Shown piece by piece: positions 1 to 7,694 of a DNA stretch of 13,250 bases. This stretch comes from Sphingomonadaceae bacterium (GTDB taxonomy: Bacteria > Pseudomonadota > Alphaproteobacteria > Sphingomonadales > Sphingomonadaceae), in the NCBI GenBank assembly GCA_019239785.1, contig JAFAZM010000153.1:1-13250 (forward strand), read 5' to 3'. Under the pieces are notes generated by a model, which was not told the DNA's origin, did not search any database, and saw only the letters and a program-made list of their open reading frames with translations. The translations under genes and the position numbers were made by a program. Position 1 is the stretch's first letter. Each line of letters begins with the position of its first letter.

Positions 1-1
1 T

Positions 2-841
2 GATGTCGACGACGGCAGCGAGGACAATACGCTCCCGGCGATCATGAAGGCGAACCAGGCCGACAGGCGCGTCCACGCGCTGTCGCTGTCGCGCAATTTC
101 GGCAAGGAGGCGGCGCTCACCGCCGGGCTCGATTTTGCCGCCGGCCAGGCGGTGATTCCGATCGACGTCGATTTGCAGGATCCGCCCGAGGTGATCGGCG
201 CGATGCTCGCCAAATGGCGCGACGGCTATGAAGTCGTCTACGGCGTGCGCACCAACCGCGAGAGCGACAGCCTGCCCAAGCGGCTGACCGCCGATCTCTA
301 CTATCGCGCGCACAATTGGCTCTCGTCGGACAAGATCCCGGAGCATGCCGGCGACTTCCGCCTGCTCGACCGCTCGGTCGTCGACATCATCAAGGCGATG
401 CCGGAGCGCAACCGCTTCATGAAGGGCCTGTTCGCCTGGTCGGGCTTCCGCCAGGCCGCGGTCGAATATGAGCGCGCCCCGCGCGAGGTCGGCAAGACCA
501 AGTTCCGCTACTGGAAGCTCTGGACCTTGGCACTGGACGGCATCACCTCGGCCTCGACCATGCCCCTGCGCATCTGGTCCTATATCGGCCTGGTCATCGC
601 CTTCTTCGCCCTGCTCTACATGGTCTATGTCGTGGTCAAGACGATCCTCTTCGGCCCCGACGTCGCCGGCTATCCCTCGCTGATGGTCGCCGTCCTCTTC
701 TTCGGCGGCCTGCAGCTCGTCTCGCTGGGCGTGCTTGGGGAATATGTCGGGCGCATCCTGATCGAGACGAAGCGGCGGCCGCTCTACGTGATCCGCCGGA
801 AGATCGGGGTCCTTGGTGAAGACGAAGAGGACAGCGCCTAG
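2..841 (+). CDS. GtrB/DPM1-like family 2 glycosyltransferase, 5' truncated by the window
   Basis: The visible frame is open from base 2 and gives 279 residues, so the true start lies upstream of the window. It opens inside the GT2 nucleotide-sugar fold with DVDDGSEDNT, followed by LSRNFGKEAALTAGLDFA and the metal-binding IDVDLQDPPE motif about 55 residues in. Two hydrophobic segments near the C-terminus (from IWSYIGLVIAFFALL and from LMVAVLFFGGLQLVSLGVLGE) and the ending EYVGRILIETKRRPLYVI are typical of bactoprenol glucosyltransferases (GtrB, YfdH, DPM1-like). Family members transfer a hexose from a nucleotide sugar to undecaprenyl or dolichyl phosphate on the cytoplasmic side of the membrane. 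The sugar cannot be read from the sequence. The stop TAG shares one base with the GTG of the methyltransferase gene, which indicates translational coupling. The family is secure; the exact acceptor and donor are not. Confidence 0.9.
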   Translation, partial: DVDDGSEDNTLPAIMKANQADRRVHALSLSRNFGKEAALTAGLDFAAGQAVIPIDVDLQDPPEVIGAMLAKWRDGYEVVYGVRTNRESDSLPKRLTADLYYRAHNWLSSDKIPEHAGDFRLLDRSVVDIIKAMPERNRFMKGLFAWSGFRQAAVEYERAPREVGKTKFRYWKLWTLALDGITSASTMPLRIWSYIGLVIAFFALLYMVYVVVKTILFGPDVAGYPSLMVAVLFFGGLQLVSLGVLGEYVGRILIETKRRPLYVIRRKIGVLGEDEEDSA

Positions 842-1569
842 TGGAGCGCGAAGTCTTCGACCGGATGGCCGAGCAGGACCAGGTCCATTGGTGGTATGTC
901 GCGCGCCGCAAGATCCTCGCCGATCTGATCGCGCGCGAGGCGAAGCTGCCGGAGGATGCGCGCATCCTGGAAGTGGGCTGCGGCACCGGCCACAATTTCG
1001 CGATGCTGGAGCGGTTCGGCCGGCTGGACGCGCTCGAGGTGGACGACGCGGCCCGGGCACTTGCAACGCAGCGGCTCGGCCGTCCGGTCGGCGACGCGCC
1101 CTTGCCGGACCTGCCCGGCGTCCCCGACGGCGCTTATGATCTGGTCGCCCTGCTCGACGTGCTGGAGCATGTCGACGGCCGCCCCGAATCCCTGCGCAGC
1201 ATCGCCCGCAAATTGAAGCCGAATGGCAGGATCCTGGTCACCGTGCCGGCCTATCAGTGGATGTGGAGCGCGCACGATCTCGCCCACCATCACAAGCTGC
1301 GCTACTCGAAGAAGGGCCTCAGGCGCGACGCCGAGGCGGCCGGGCTGAAGATCGAGAAGATCGGCTATTTCAACTCGCTGCTCTTCCCGCTCGCGGCGGC
1401 GGTGCGCCTCGCCGGCAAGGCGGTGGGCAAGAGCTCGAGCGACGACAAGGTGCCGGCGCGGCCGCTCAACGCGCTCTTCCAGGCGATCTTCGCGCTGGAG
1501 CGTCACGCAATCGGGCGGCTGTCGTTCCCGGCCGGCGTGTCGCTCTTTTCATTGCTCTCGACCCGGTAG
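841..1569 (+). CDS. Class I SAM-dependent methyltransferase
   Basis: This 242-residue protein has the class I Rossmann methyltransferase signature: motif I ILEVGCGTGHN at about residues 42-52, an acidic residue ending strand 2 (ALEVDDA, about 64-70), and the motif DLVALLDVLEHV at about 100-111 followed by the LKPNGRILVTVPAY strand. This is the common Methyltransf_11/25 type. The substrate cannot be predicted. The segment YQWMWSAHDLAHHHKLRYSKKGL recurs in methyltransferases found beside surface-polysaccharide and lipid-linked sugar genes (from general knowledge), which fits the GT2 gene immediately upstream. The start is GTG at 841, within TAGTG, so the gene is probably translated by reinitiation. 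Its last 67 bases overlap the 3' end of the convergent membrane-protein gene. Length is normal for the family, so the overlap need not mean a misplaced stop. Confidence 0.85.
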   Translation: MEREVFDRMAEQDQVHWWYVARRKILADLIAREAKLPEDARILEVGCGTGHNFAMLERFGRLDALEVDDAARALATQRLGRPVGDAPLPDLPGVPDGAYDLVALLDVLEHVDGRPESLRSIARKLKPNGRILVTVPAYQWMWSAHDLAHHHKLRYSKKGLRRDAEAAGLKIEKIGYFNSLLFPLAAAVRLAGKAVGKSSSDDKVPARPLNALFQAIFALERHAIGRLSFPAGVSLFSLLSTR

Positions 1570-3098
1570 AGCACGCTCGTTCCGCTCCGCCAGATCGGTA
1601 CCAGCCCGTAGGTGAGCTTCGGGTCGTAGGGCGGCGGGTTGATCAGCCAGATATAGTCGAAGGCGTCGCGCGGGACCATCTCCAGCGCCATGTCGAGCGG
1701 CCGCCAGACCTCGCGCGGGCAGCGATATTCGGTGACGACCTGAGTGGCGTCGCGGATGAACGGCCAGCCGGGCCGATAGCGGACCTGCAGCAATTGCGCG
1801 CCCTGCATCGTCCACTGGTCGTTCGAGAAGGCGTGGTTGCGGACGATCGCAAGCCCCGGAATGTGGAGCAGGCGCGACATCGCCCAGGGTTCGACGCAGG
1901 GCCGGCCGACGAAGCTCACCATCCGCGCCCCGTGCGGGACATGATCGAGCGCGGCGAGCTCGCGATCATAGCTCTCGTCGTAGAGCCAGGCGCTGATCGT
2001 CGAGCCGGTGGTGCGGACCAGGAAGAAGGCCAGGCCGGCGATCGCGATCGCGCGCTGCAGCTTGAAGCTCGCCTGCTCCTTGAAGCGGATCGCGACCAGG
2101 GCGATGGCGAAGAGATAGGGGGCGAGCCGCATGTCGGCATAGGCCGAGCCGAACACGATCCGCGGCAGCAGCACGTAGACCAGGCTGAGGAAGAGGAAGG
2201 AGGCGGCGAGGTTGCGCGACCAGGTCACCCGCCGCCAGTCGCCGATCGACCAGAGCAGGACCAGGATGGCCACGACGAGCGCGCCGACGTCGAACCATTC
2301 CCAGCGGTCGCGAAGCGCCATCATCAGCCAGTCGAGCTTGCGGGTCCAGTTGAACCAGTCGGTGGTGACGCCCGCCGCGTTGCTGCGCCAGAGCCACATC
2401 AGGACGACCGGCGGCAACAGGGCCGCGCAGTGCAAGGCGGCGCGGAAGCCGGCCGCGAAGATGTTGCGGCCCATATCGTGCTGGCGGACCAGTTCCGCCG
2501 AGAAGCAGAGCACGCCGAGGGTGCCCCAGCCGAAGGCGTGGACGATCCACAGCGCGAGCGAGATCGGCACGAACAGCAAGGCTCGGAGCCGGACATGGTG
2601 CAGCCTACCGAGCCGCAGCCACAGGCCGAAGCAGACCATCACCAGCGCCATCGCCAGCGCGAAGTTCACGAAGCCGAACAGGAAGGGGAAGCAATAAGCG
2701 AAGGGCGCCGCGAACATCGCGGTCGGCGGGATCCGCCCGTGCACCTCATAGGCGACCCAGAACAGGCCGCCGACGGTCAGCGGCGGAATCGCGAGGATGA
2801 TCAGCTTCACCGCCGCTTCGAGCCCGAGCAAAGGAGCGAGCGCTTCGACGAGCAGGTCGACGCCGAGATTGCCGATCACCTGCCACTGGAAGCCGTAATA
2901 TTGCTGGAGGTCGGGCGAGTTGGCGAGCTCGAGCTGGACCCGGTAGCGGCCCATATGGCCCGGCAGGTCGGTCATCGGCGGGATGTCCGGCCAGAGCAAC
3001 GGCACGCAGGACAGCAGCACCAGCACGAGCACGAAATCCCGGCGCTCCCAGAATGCGCGCGGGGCCGGACCTGAAGGAAAGGGCTGGGAGGGATGCAT
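1503..3098 (-). CDS. Polytopic membrane protein, GT-C-like, function unknown
   Basis: A 531-residue protein with about ten hydrophobic segments, beginning with FVLVLVLLSCVPLLW after a short basic N-terminus and followed by a loop rich in Asp and Pro (DIPPMTDLPGHMGRY). The last ~150 residues are more polar and probably form an extracytoplasmic domain. A large first loop with acidic residues, many membrane helices and a C-terminal soluble domain resemble GT-C glycosyltransferases that use lipid-linked sugars, but I recognise no named family, so the enzymatic role is inferred from architecture and neighbours. ATG at 3098 was chosen; the frame also extends to a TTG at 3149, but neither start has a clear Shine-Dalgarno sequence. 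The 3' end overlaps the convergent methyltransferase gene by 67 bases, and the last ~20 residues (ESNEKSDTPAGNDSRPIA) look like an unstructured tail. Confidence 0.75.
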   Translation of the reverse strand: MHPSQPFPSGPAPRAFWERRDFVLVLVLLSCVPLLWPDIPPMTDLPGHMGRYRVQLELANSPDLQQYYGFQWQVIGNLGVDLLVEALAPLLGLEAAVKLIILAIPPLTVGGLFWVAYEVHGRIPPTAMFAAPFAYCFPFLFGFVNFALAMALVMVCFGLWLRLGRLHHVRLRALLFVPISLALWIVHAFGWGTLGVLCFSAELVRQHDMGRNIFAAGFRAALHCAALLPPVVLMWLWRSNAAGVTTDWFNWTRKLDWLMMALRDRWEWFDVGALVVAILVLLWSIGDWRRVTWSRNLAASFLFLSLVYVLLPRIVFGSAYADMRLAPYLFAIALVAIRFKEQASFKLQRAIAIAGLAFFLVRTTGSTISAWLYDESYDRELAALDHVPHGARMVSFVGRPCVEPWAMSRLLHIPGLAIVRNHAFSNDQWTMQGAQLLQVRYRPGWPFIRDATQVVTEYRCPREVWRPLDMALEMVPRDAFDYIWLINPPPYDPKLTYGLVPIWRSGTSVLYRVESNEKSDTPAGNDSRPIA

Positions 3099-3189
3099 GG
3101 TCCGGCTGGCAGTGGACGGGAGAAAGCTGACTTCCGCCAATCGGGACAAGTTTCAACCGGAAAATGCGCGAGACGGATGAATGACCCCC

Positions 3190-3220
3190 CGGCGCATAAT
3201 CTGCGCCGATTCCCTATCGG
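3190..3220. repeat. Two overlapping inverted repeats between divergent membrane genes
   Basis: CGGCGCA-TAATC-TGCGCCG (3190-3208) is a perfect 7-base inverted repeat with a 5-base centre. CCGAT-TCCCT-ATCGG (3206-3220) is a perfect 5-base repeat sharing three bases with the first, so in RNA the two hairpins would compete. They lie in the 166-base gap between divergent genes, about 45 bases before the GT87 start. The first contains a -10-like CATAAT at 3195-3200 but I see no matching -35. An operator or leader structure is possible; no binding protein can be named. Confidence 0.45.
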
Positions 3221-3264
3221 CTCCAGCGGCGATAAGGAGAGGCGGCCCCGAATGAAGGAAGACG

Positions 3265-4458
3265 ATGCCGAGCCTGCTGCGCGACCGCCCCCTGCTGCTG
3301 CTCGGCTTCACGCTCGGGATGGCCCTTGCCTTCCGCTATATCGGGCCGGACCTGGCGAACGCGCTCGCCAGCCCCTCCTGGCAGGTCGGCGAAGGCACCC
3401 TGCTCGGCCGCGACTTCGCCAATGTCTATACGGCCGGCCATATGGTGCTCGGCGGCCCGCTTCCCGCCATCTACGACATTCCCGCCTACCAGGCCTACCA
3501 GCGGGCCCTGTTCCACGGCGCCGTGCTCGGCCACAATTATTCCTACGCGCCGGTCTCCTTCTTCTACGTCTGGCTGTTCGCGCCTTTCCCCTACCTCGTC
3601 TCGCTCGCGCTGTGGCTGGTCCTGACCGGGGCCGCGTTCGCCATGGCGGCGCGGCCCTGGCTGCGCGGGGCTGGGCTCCCGGCCTGGGCGGCTTTATTGC
3701 TGCCGGCCTCGTTGATGAACATCTGGACCGGCCATTACGGCTTCCTGTTCGGCGCCCTGTGGCTCGCCGCCTGGCGCCTGCTCGACGAACGGCCGCGCAC
3801 CGCCGGGCTGCTGATCGGGCTGATGCTGGTGAAGCCGCACCTGGCCCTGCTGATGCCGCTCGCGCTCGCCCGCCGCGGCGCGTGGAGCGCATTCCTGTCC
3901 GCGGCGCTAACCGTCGCCGTCCTGATCCTCGCCTCGGGCCTCGCCTTCGGCTGGTCCTATTGGGACGCCTGGCTCGGCGACACATTGTTCGCGCAGGCGG
4001 CGATGATCGGCGACACCGGCCAATTCTTCCTGCGGATGATGCCGACGGTGACGCCCTCGCTGCTGCTCGCCGGGCTGCCGCCCGGGGCCGCCTGGGCGGT
4101 GCAGGCGGTGGCGGCGCTCGCCGCACTGGCGGCCCTGTGGCGGTTCATGCCCAAGGACGGTCCACGCGCCGGCCTCGCCACCGCCTGCGCGACCTTCCTC
4201 GTCCTGCCTTATGCGTTCAACTACGATCTGACCGTGGTGAGCGTCGCCGCCCTGGTCGCATTGCAGCCGGGCGGGACGCAGGAGGGGCCGCTCCGGCGCG
4301 GGCTCGCCTTCCTCGCCTTCCTGCTGCCGGTGCTCGCAATCCCGCTCAACGACGCCGGCCTCCCGGCCGGACCGCCGCTCATCGCGCTGCTGCTCTACTG
4401 GATGCTGCGCGGGCCCGGCCTGGTGGAGGCGAGGACGCCTATTCCGCAGCCCGGCTGA
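3265..4458 (+). CDS. GT87 / DUF2029 family integral membrane glycosyltransferase
   Basis: A 397-residue, very hydrophobic protein with about ten membrane segments. It carries the hallmarks of the DUF2029/GT87 family: GRDFANVYTAGHMVLGG...IYD after the first helix (acidic residue at about D50), then NYSYAPVSFFYVWLFAPFPY (about 91-110), and LMLVKPHLALLMPLALA near residues 187-203 with the conserved Lys-Pro. Characterised relatives are GT-C enzymes, such as mycobacterial mannosyltransferases, that transfer sugars from polyprenyl phosphate on the outer face of the membrane. A GtrB-like enzyme about 2.4 kb away could supply such a donor; that link is inferred. ATG 3265 is preceded by AAGGA about 5 bases upstream. 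An ATG at 3252 with its own AAGGAG is in another frame and opens only a shadow. The gene ends inside the 3' end of the convergent cfa gene (20-base overlap). Confidence 0.87.
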   Translation: MPSLLRDRPLLLLGFTLGMALAFRYIGPDLANALASPSWQVGEGTLLGRDFANVYTAGHMVLGGPLPAIYDIPAYQAYQRALFHGAVLGHNYSYAPVSFFYVWLFAPFPYLVSLALWLVLTGAAFAMAARPWLRGAGLPAWAALLLPASLMNIWTGHYGFLFGALWLAAWRLLDERPRTAGLLIGLMLVKPHLALLMPLALARRGAWSAFLSAALTVAVLILASGLAFGWSYWDAWLGDTLFAQAAMIGDTGQFFLRMMPTVTPSLLLAGLPPGAAWAVQAVAALAALAALWRFMPKDGPRAGLATACATFLVLPYAFNYDLTVVSVAALVALQPGGTQEGPLRRGLAFLAFLLPVLAIPLNDAGLPAGPPLIALLLYWMLRGPGLVEARTPIPQPG

Positions 4459-5710
4459 GATGCCATTCGGGCGGCTCCTCGCTCGCCCGCAGCCGTTCCG
4501 CTTCCTCGTACATATAGTCGCGGGTCATCGGGATGGCGTCCCGGCGCTTCACATATTGGATCTGCCAGTTGACCATGCCGCCATAGCGGAAGGCGGCCTC
4601 GGCGCCGACCAGATAGAATTCCCACATCCGATAGAAGCGCTCGTCGTAGAGGGCGGTGATCTCCTCCCGATGCTCAACCGTGCGGCGATACCATTCCTCC
4701 AGCGTGTGCGCATAATGGTAACGCATCGCCTCGACGTCGGTGACGATCATGTGGTGCTTTTCCGCCTCGGTGACGAGCTCGGACAAAGCGGGGATATAGC
4801 CGCCCGGGAAGATATATTTGCGCGTCCATTTGTCGGTGACGCCGGGCTCGCCCATGCGCCCGCAGCAATGCGAGAACATGACCCCGTCGTCCTTCAGCAG
4901 CCGCCGCGTATGGGCGAAGAAGCCCGGATAATGCGGCGTGCCGAGATGCTCGATCAGGCCGACGCTGGTGATCCGGTCGAACTGCCCGGTCACGTCGCGA
5001 TAGTCCATCAGCTCGAACTTGACCCGGTCGGCGACGCCGGCTTCCGCCGCGCGCTCCTTGCAGAACTCGATCTGGTCCGGGGCGAGCGCGACGCCGAGCA
5101 CGTCGACGTCGTAATGGCGGTGCAGATACATGGCGAGACCGCCCCAGCCGCAGCCGATGTCCAGCACCTTCATCCCGGGCTTCAGGTAAAGCTTCGAGGC
5201 GATGTGCGCCTTCTTGTCGAGCTGGGCCTTCTCCAGGCTGTTCGACGTGTCCCGATAATAGGCCATCGTGTATTGCCGGTCCTCGTCGAGGAAGAGCTCG
5301 TAGAGCCGGCGAGTGAGGTTGTAGGTATGCTCGGCGTTCCGGCGCGAGCGCGTCTTCCAGTTGATCTGGTCGACCTTGCCGACGGCATAGCCGATCGCCC
5401 TGCGGATCGGTCCGCGCGGCCTGATGTCGTCCTGGCTCTCGGCCGGCGCGTTCAGCCGTATCAGCAGGACCAGGTCGCGGATGTCGGCCGGCGGCTCGAT
5501 CACCAGCCGCCCGTCCATATAGGCCTCGCCGGCGCCGACGCGCGGATCCTTGGAGATGTGGAAGGCGGCGCCCTTGTCGGTCAGCCGCGCATGGACCGGC
5601 TTGAGCTCGGGATCGGGCGCGCCGTAGCGATAGACCTTGCCGTCATGATCGGTGACGACGAGCTCGCCGCGGTGGATGACCTTGCGGAGCATCTTGTCGA
5701 GAAGCCACAT
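4439..5710 (-). CDS. cfa: Cyclopropane-fatty-acyl-phospholipid synthase
   Basis: This 423-residue protein matches the CFA/mycolic acid cyclopropane synthase family (PF02353 type). It has an N-terminal lipid-binding region to about residue 110, then a class I methyltransferase fold with VLDIGCGWGGLAMYL (about 182-196), GVALAPDQIEFCKERA (about 206-221), SVGLIEHLG (249-257), YIFPGGYIPAL (about 299-309) and YRRTVEHREEI...FYRMWEFYL. The enzyme transfers a methylene group from S-adenosylmethionine to the double bond of unsaturated acyl chains in membrane phospholipids, usually in stationary phase or under acid stress. It acts at the inner face of the cytoplasmic membrane. The family also includes enzymes making other methylated lipids, so the exact product is open. 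ATG 5710 follows AAGGGG, ten bases upstream, which sits inside a small hairpin. The gene lies 84 bases downstream of rlmN on the same strand and may be cotranscribed with it. Confidence 0.93.
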   Translation of the reverse strand: MWLLDKMLRKVIHRGELVVTDHDGKVYRYGAPDPELKPVHARLTDKGAAFHISKDPRVGAGEAYMDGRLVIEPPADIRDLVLLIRLNAPAESQDDIRPRGPIRRAIGYAVGKVDQINWKTRSRRNAEHTYNLTRRLYELFLDEDRQYTMAYYRDTSNSLEKAQLDKKAHIASKLYLKPGMKVLDIGCGWGGLAMYLHRHYDVDVLGVALAPDQIEFCKERAAEAGVADRVKFELMDYRDVTGQFDRITSVGLIEHLGTPHYPGFFAHTRRLLKDDGVMFSHCCGRMGEPGVTDKWTRKYIFPGGYIPALSELVTEAEKHHMIVTDVEAMRYHYAHTLEEWYRRTVEHREEITALYDERFYRMWEFYLVGAEAAFRYGGMVNWQIQYVKRRDAIPMTRDYMYEEAERLRASEEPPEWHLSRAAE

Positions 5711-5720
5711 GTTTTCAAAT

Positions 5721-5735
5721 CCCCTTGTTGAGGGG
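5721..5735 (-). promoter_or_regulatory. Hairpin holding the cfa ribosome binding site
   Basis: Read on the minus strand, CCCCT-CAACA-AGGGG forms a perfect 5-base-pair stem with a 5-base loop. The 3' arm AGGGG is the only good Shine-Dalgarno sequence before the cfa ATG, ten bases away. Folding would hide it. The structure is visible; a regulatory effect is inferred. Confidence 0.45.
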
Positions 5736-5794
5736 CACTGAAGCGGCGCATCACGCGAACGTCAAGCCGGGATGAACCCGCGATCCGCCGGTGC

Positions 5795-7018
5795 TCAGGC
5801 GAGCGCCGCCTGCTTTTCGGCGGCGATCCGGTCGAGCTCGGCGCGGCTCTTCTTCTCGGCCGCGGACTTCAATTGCCCGCAGGCGGCCATGATGTCGCGG
5901 CCGCGCGGGCGCCGAATCGGGGCGCTGATCCCGGCCTCGAAGACGATTTCCGAGAAGCGGCGGATCCTTTCCTCGTCCGAGCATTCGTAATCGGCGCCCG
6001 GCCAGGGGTTGAACGGGATGAGATTGACCTTGGCCGGCAGCTTGTACTTGCGGATCAGGCGGACGAGCTCGCGCGCATCCGCGTCGCTGTCGTTCTTCCC
6101 CTTCAGCATCACATATTCGAAGGTGATCCGCCGCGCATTGTTGGCGCCGGGGTAAGCGGCGCAGGCCTCGAGCAGTTCCTCGATCCCGTATTTGCGGTTG
6201 AGCGGCACGATCTCGTCGCGCACTTCCTTGGTGACCGCATGCAGCGAGACGGCGAGGTTGACGCCGATCTCCTCGCCGGCGCGCGCCATCATCGGCACCA
6301 CGCCGGAAGTCGAAAGGGTGATCCGCCGCCGCGACAGGCCCAGCCCGTCGCCGTCCATCACGATCTTCAGCGCGTCGCGGACAGCATCGAAATTGTAGAG
6401 CGGCTCGCCCATCCCCATCATCACGATGTTGGAGAGCATCCGGCCCTCGGGGTCATAGTTTGATTGCTGCTCCGCAGCGGAGGGCGGCCATTCGCCAAGC
6501 GAATCGCGGGCGAGCATCACTTGGCCGACGATCTCGCCCGGCTCGAGGTTGCGGACCAGCCGCATCGTCCCGGTGTGGCAGAAGCGGCAATTGAGCGTGC
6601 AGCCGACCTGGCTGGAAACGCAGAGCGTGCCGCGATCCGCATCCGGAATGAACACCATCTCGAAATCGTGGCCGTCATGGGTGCGCAGCAGCCATTTGCG
6701 GGTGCCGTCGGTCGAGACCTGCTCGACCACCACCTCCGGCCGTTCGATCGCGAAGCACTCGGCCAGCCAGGCGCGCTGCGGCTTGGCGATGTCGCTCATC
6801 GCCGCGAAATCGGTGGCGCCGCGATTGTAGATCTGGTGCCAGAGCTGCTTGGCGCGGAGCTTGGCCTGCTTCTCGTCCAGCCCCGCCTCGCTCAGGGCCG
6901 CGCGGATCTGCACCTTGGACAGGCCGATCAGGTTGACGCGCCCGCCTTCGGCCGGCGCCTGCGGGCGCGGCACGGGAACCGGGTCGATATGACCGGGGAT
7001 GGACATCAGCTCTGTCAT
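5795..7018 (-). CDS. rlmN: 23S rRNA (adenine2503-C2)/tRNA (adenine37-C2) methyltransferase RlmN
   Basis: A 407-residue radical-SAM enzyme that methylates C2 of A2503 in 23S rRNA and, in characterised homologues, A37 of some tRNAs. The radical-SAM cluster motif CxxxCxxC is [12 protein letters not shown] (Cys at about 140, 144 and 147), just after TLCVSSQ (Cys about 133). The catalytic C-terminal Cys is in [12 protein letters not shown] (about 380). [12 protein letters not shown] and [14 protein letters not shown] are family signatures, as is the N-terminal accessory domain with [14 protein letters not shown]. The frame stays open upstream to about 7135, into the neighbouring gene. ATG 7018 ([13 protein letters not shown]) was chosen because it fits sphingomonad RlmN N-termini as I recall them and leaves 46 bases after the phosphatase stop; ATG 7006 and ATG 7057 are alternatives. 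No strong Shine-Dalgarno sequence precedes any of them. A short Ala/Glu/Lys-rich tail follows the last motif. Confidence 0.95.
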   Translation of the reverse strand: MTELMSIPGHIDPVPVPRPQAPAEGGRVNLIGLSKVQIRAALSEAGLDEKQAKLRAKQLWHQIYNRGATDFAAMSDIAKPQRAWLAECFAIERPEVVVEQVSTDGTRKWLLRTHDGHDFEMVFIPDADRGTLCVSSQVGCTLNCRFCHTGTMRLVRNLEPGEIVGQVMLARDSLGEWPPSAAEQQSNYDPEGRMLSNIVMMGMGEPLYNFDAVRDALKIVMDGDGLGLSRRRITLSTSGVVPMMARAGEEIGVNLAVSLHAVTKEVRDEIVPLNRKYGIEELLEACAAYPGANNARRITFEYVMLKGKNDSDADARELVRLIRKYKLPAKVNLIPFNPWPGADYECSDEERIRRFSEIVFEAGISAPIRRPRGRDIMAACGQLKSAAEKKSRAELDRIAAEKQAALA

Positions 7019-7064
7019 GAGAGGCCCTATGTAGGCGCCGCCGCCCGGAATTTCCATCCGTCCG

Positions 7065-7694
7065 TCAGAAGGGCTCGAACGCCTCGCCGGTTTCGAGGAC
7101 GCGTTCGACGCCGTCGGCGATCTCGACCGTCGCACCCTGCCTGATCCCGTCCGCCACCGGCGCGCCGCAGCCCGGTCTTTCCTGCTGGCCGGTCAGCAGG
7201 CCGCGCAGCACCCGCGACGACATGCCGTGCATCACCACCAGCCGGTCGCCGGTCTCCGCTTCGGTGTCGTCGAGCCAGCTGCGCAGCCGCGCGGCGATCT
7301 CGCCATACCATTCGCCGCCGGGCGGCCGGCAGCTGAACAGGCCGGTGGCGCGGTCGAGGATCGGGCCGGCCTCCGCCATGATCTCGGCATAGGGGCGGCC
7401 GGTCCAGGCTCCGATGTCGATCTCGCGCAGCCGCGCGTCGGTCCGTGCCCCGTGCCAATCGAGCTCCAGATGCTCGGCGATCACCGCCAGGGTTTGCAGC
7501 GCCCGGCCGGCGGGCGAAGCCCAGAGCGCCAGCCGCGGCTTCGCGCCGAGCCGCACCCGCAGCAATGCGCCCATCTCGTCGGCCTGGGCGAAGCCGGCGC
7601 GGGTCAAAGGCGTGTGCGGCACGTCGCCCTGCATCCGGCCGGCGGCGTTGAACACGGTTTCGCCGTGGCGGGCGATGAAGAAACGGGCCGTCAC
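7065..7694 (-). CDS. Histidine phosphatase (phosphoglycerate mutase-like) family protein
   Basis: A 209-residue member of the branch 1 histidine phosphatase superfamily. The phosphoacceptor motif is FIARHGET at about residues 6-13. It is followed by [16 protein letters not shown], the [10 protein letters not shown] segment (about 60-69), [17 protein letters not shown] (acid residue about 91), and the second catalytic His in [15 protein letters not shown] (about 156). All expected catalytic residues are present, so it should be active. The family includes phosphoglycerate mutases, cobalamin-pathway phosphatases and broad phosphomonoesterases; no cobalamin or glycolytic gene is nearby, so the substrate is unknown. 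The start is GTG at 7694, inside GTGA, giving a 4-base overlap with the exported-protein gene upstream and suggesting coupled translation. The same frame runs open far upstream, but that extension mirrors the neighbouring gene in another frame. Confidence 0.88.
   Translation of the reverse strand: MTARFFIARHGETVFNAAGRMQGDVPHTPLTRAGFAQADEMGALLRVRLGAKPRLALWASPAGRALQTLAVIAEHLELDWHGARTDARLREIDIGAWTGRPYAEIMAEAGPILDRATGLFSCRPPGGEWYGEIAARLRSWLDDTEAETGDRLVVMHGMSSRVLRGLLTGQQERPGCGAPVADGIRQGATVEIADGVERVLETGEAFEPF

Noticed and set aside
1257..3074. 605-residue open frame on the plus strand opposite the membrane protein gene
   Set aside because: It is Arg/Glu/Gln-rich with no recognisable motif and mirrors the membrane-protein gene, whose helices are clear. 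High GC content leaves complementary frames open.
3093..4517. 474-residue Arg/Ala-rich frame over the GT87 gene, with an ATG at 3252 that has a good AAGGAG before it
   Set aside because: The protein has low-complexity Arg/Ala/Pro composition, and the GT87 frame holds all family motifs. The ATG at 3252 is probably incidental.
4460..5731. 423-residue open frame on the plus strand exactly opposite cfa
   Set aside because: It is the complement of a confidently identified enzyme gene; composition is Asp/Val/Leu-rich without domains.
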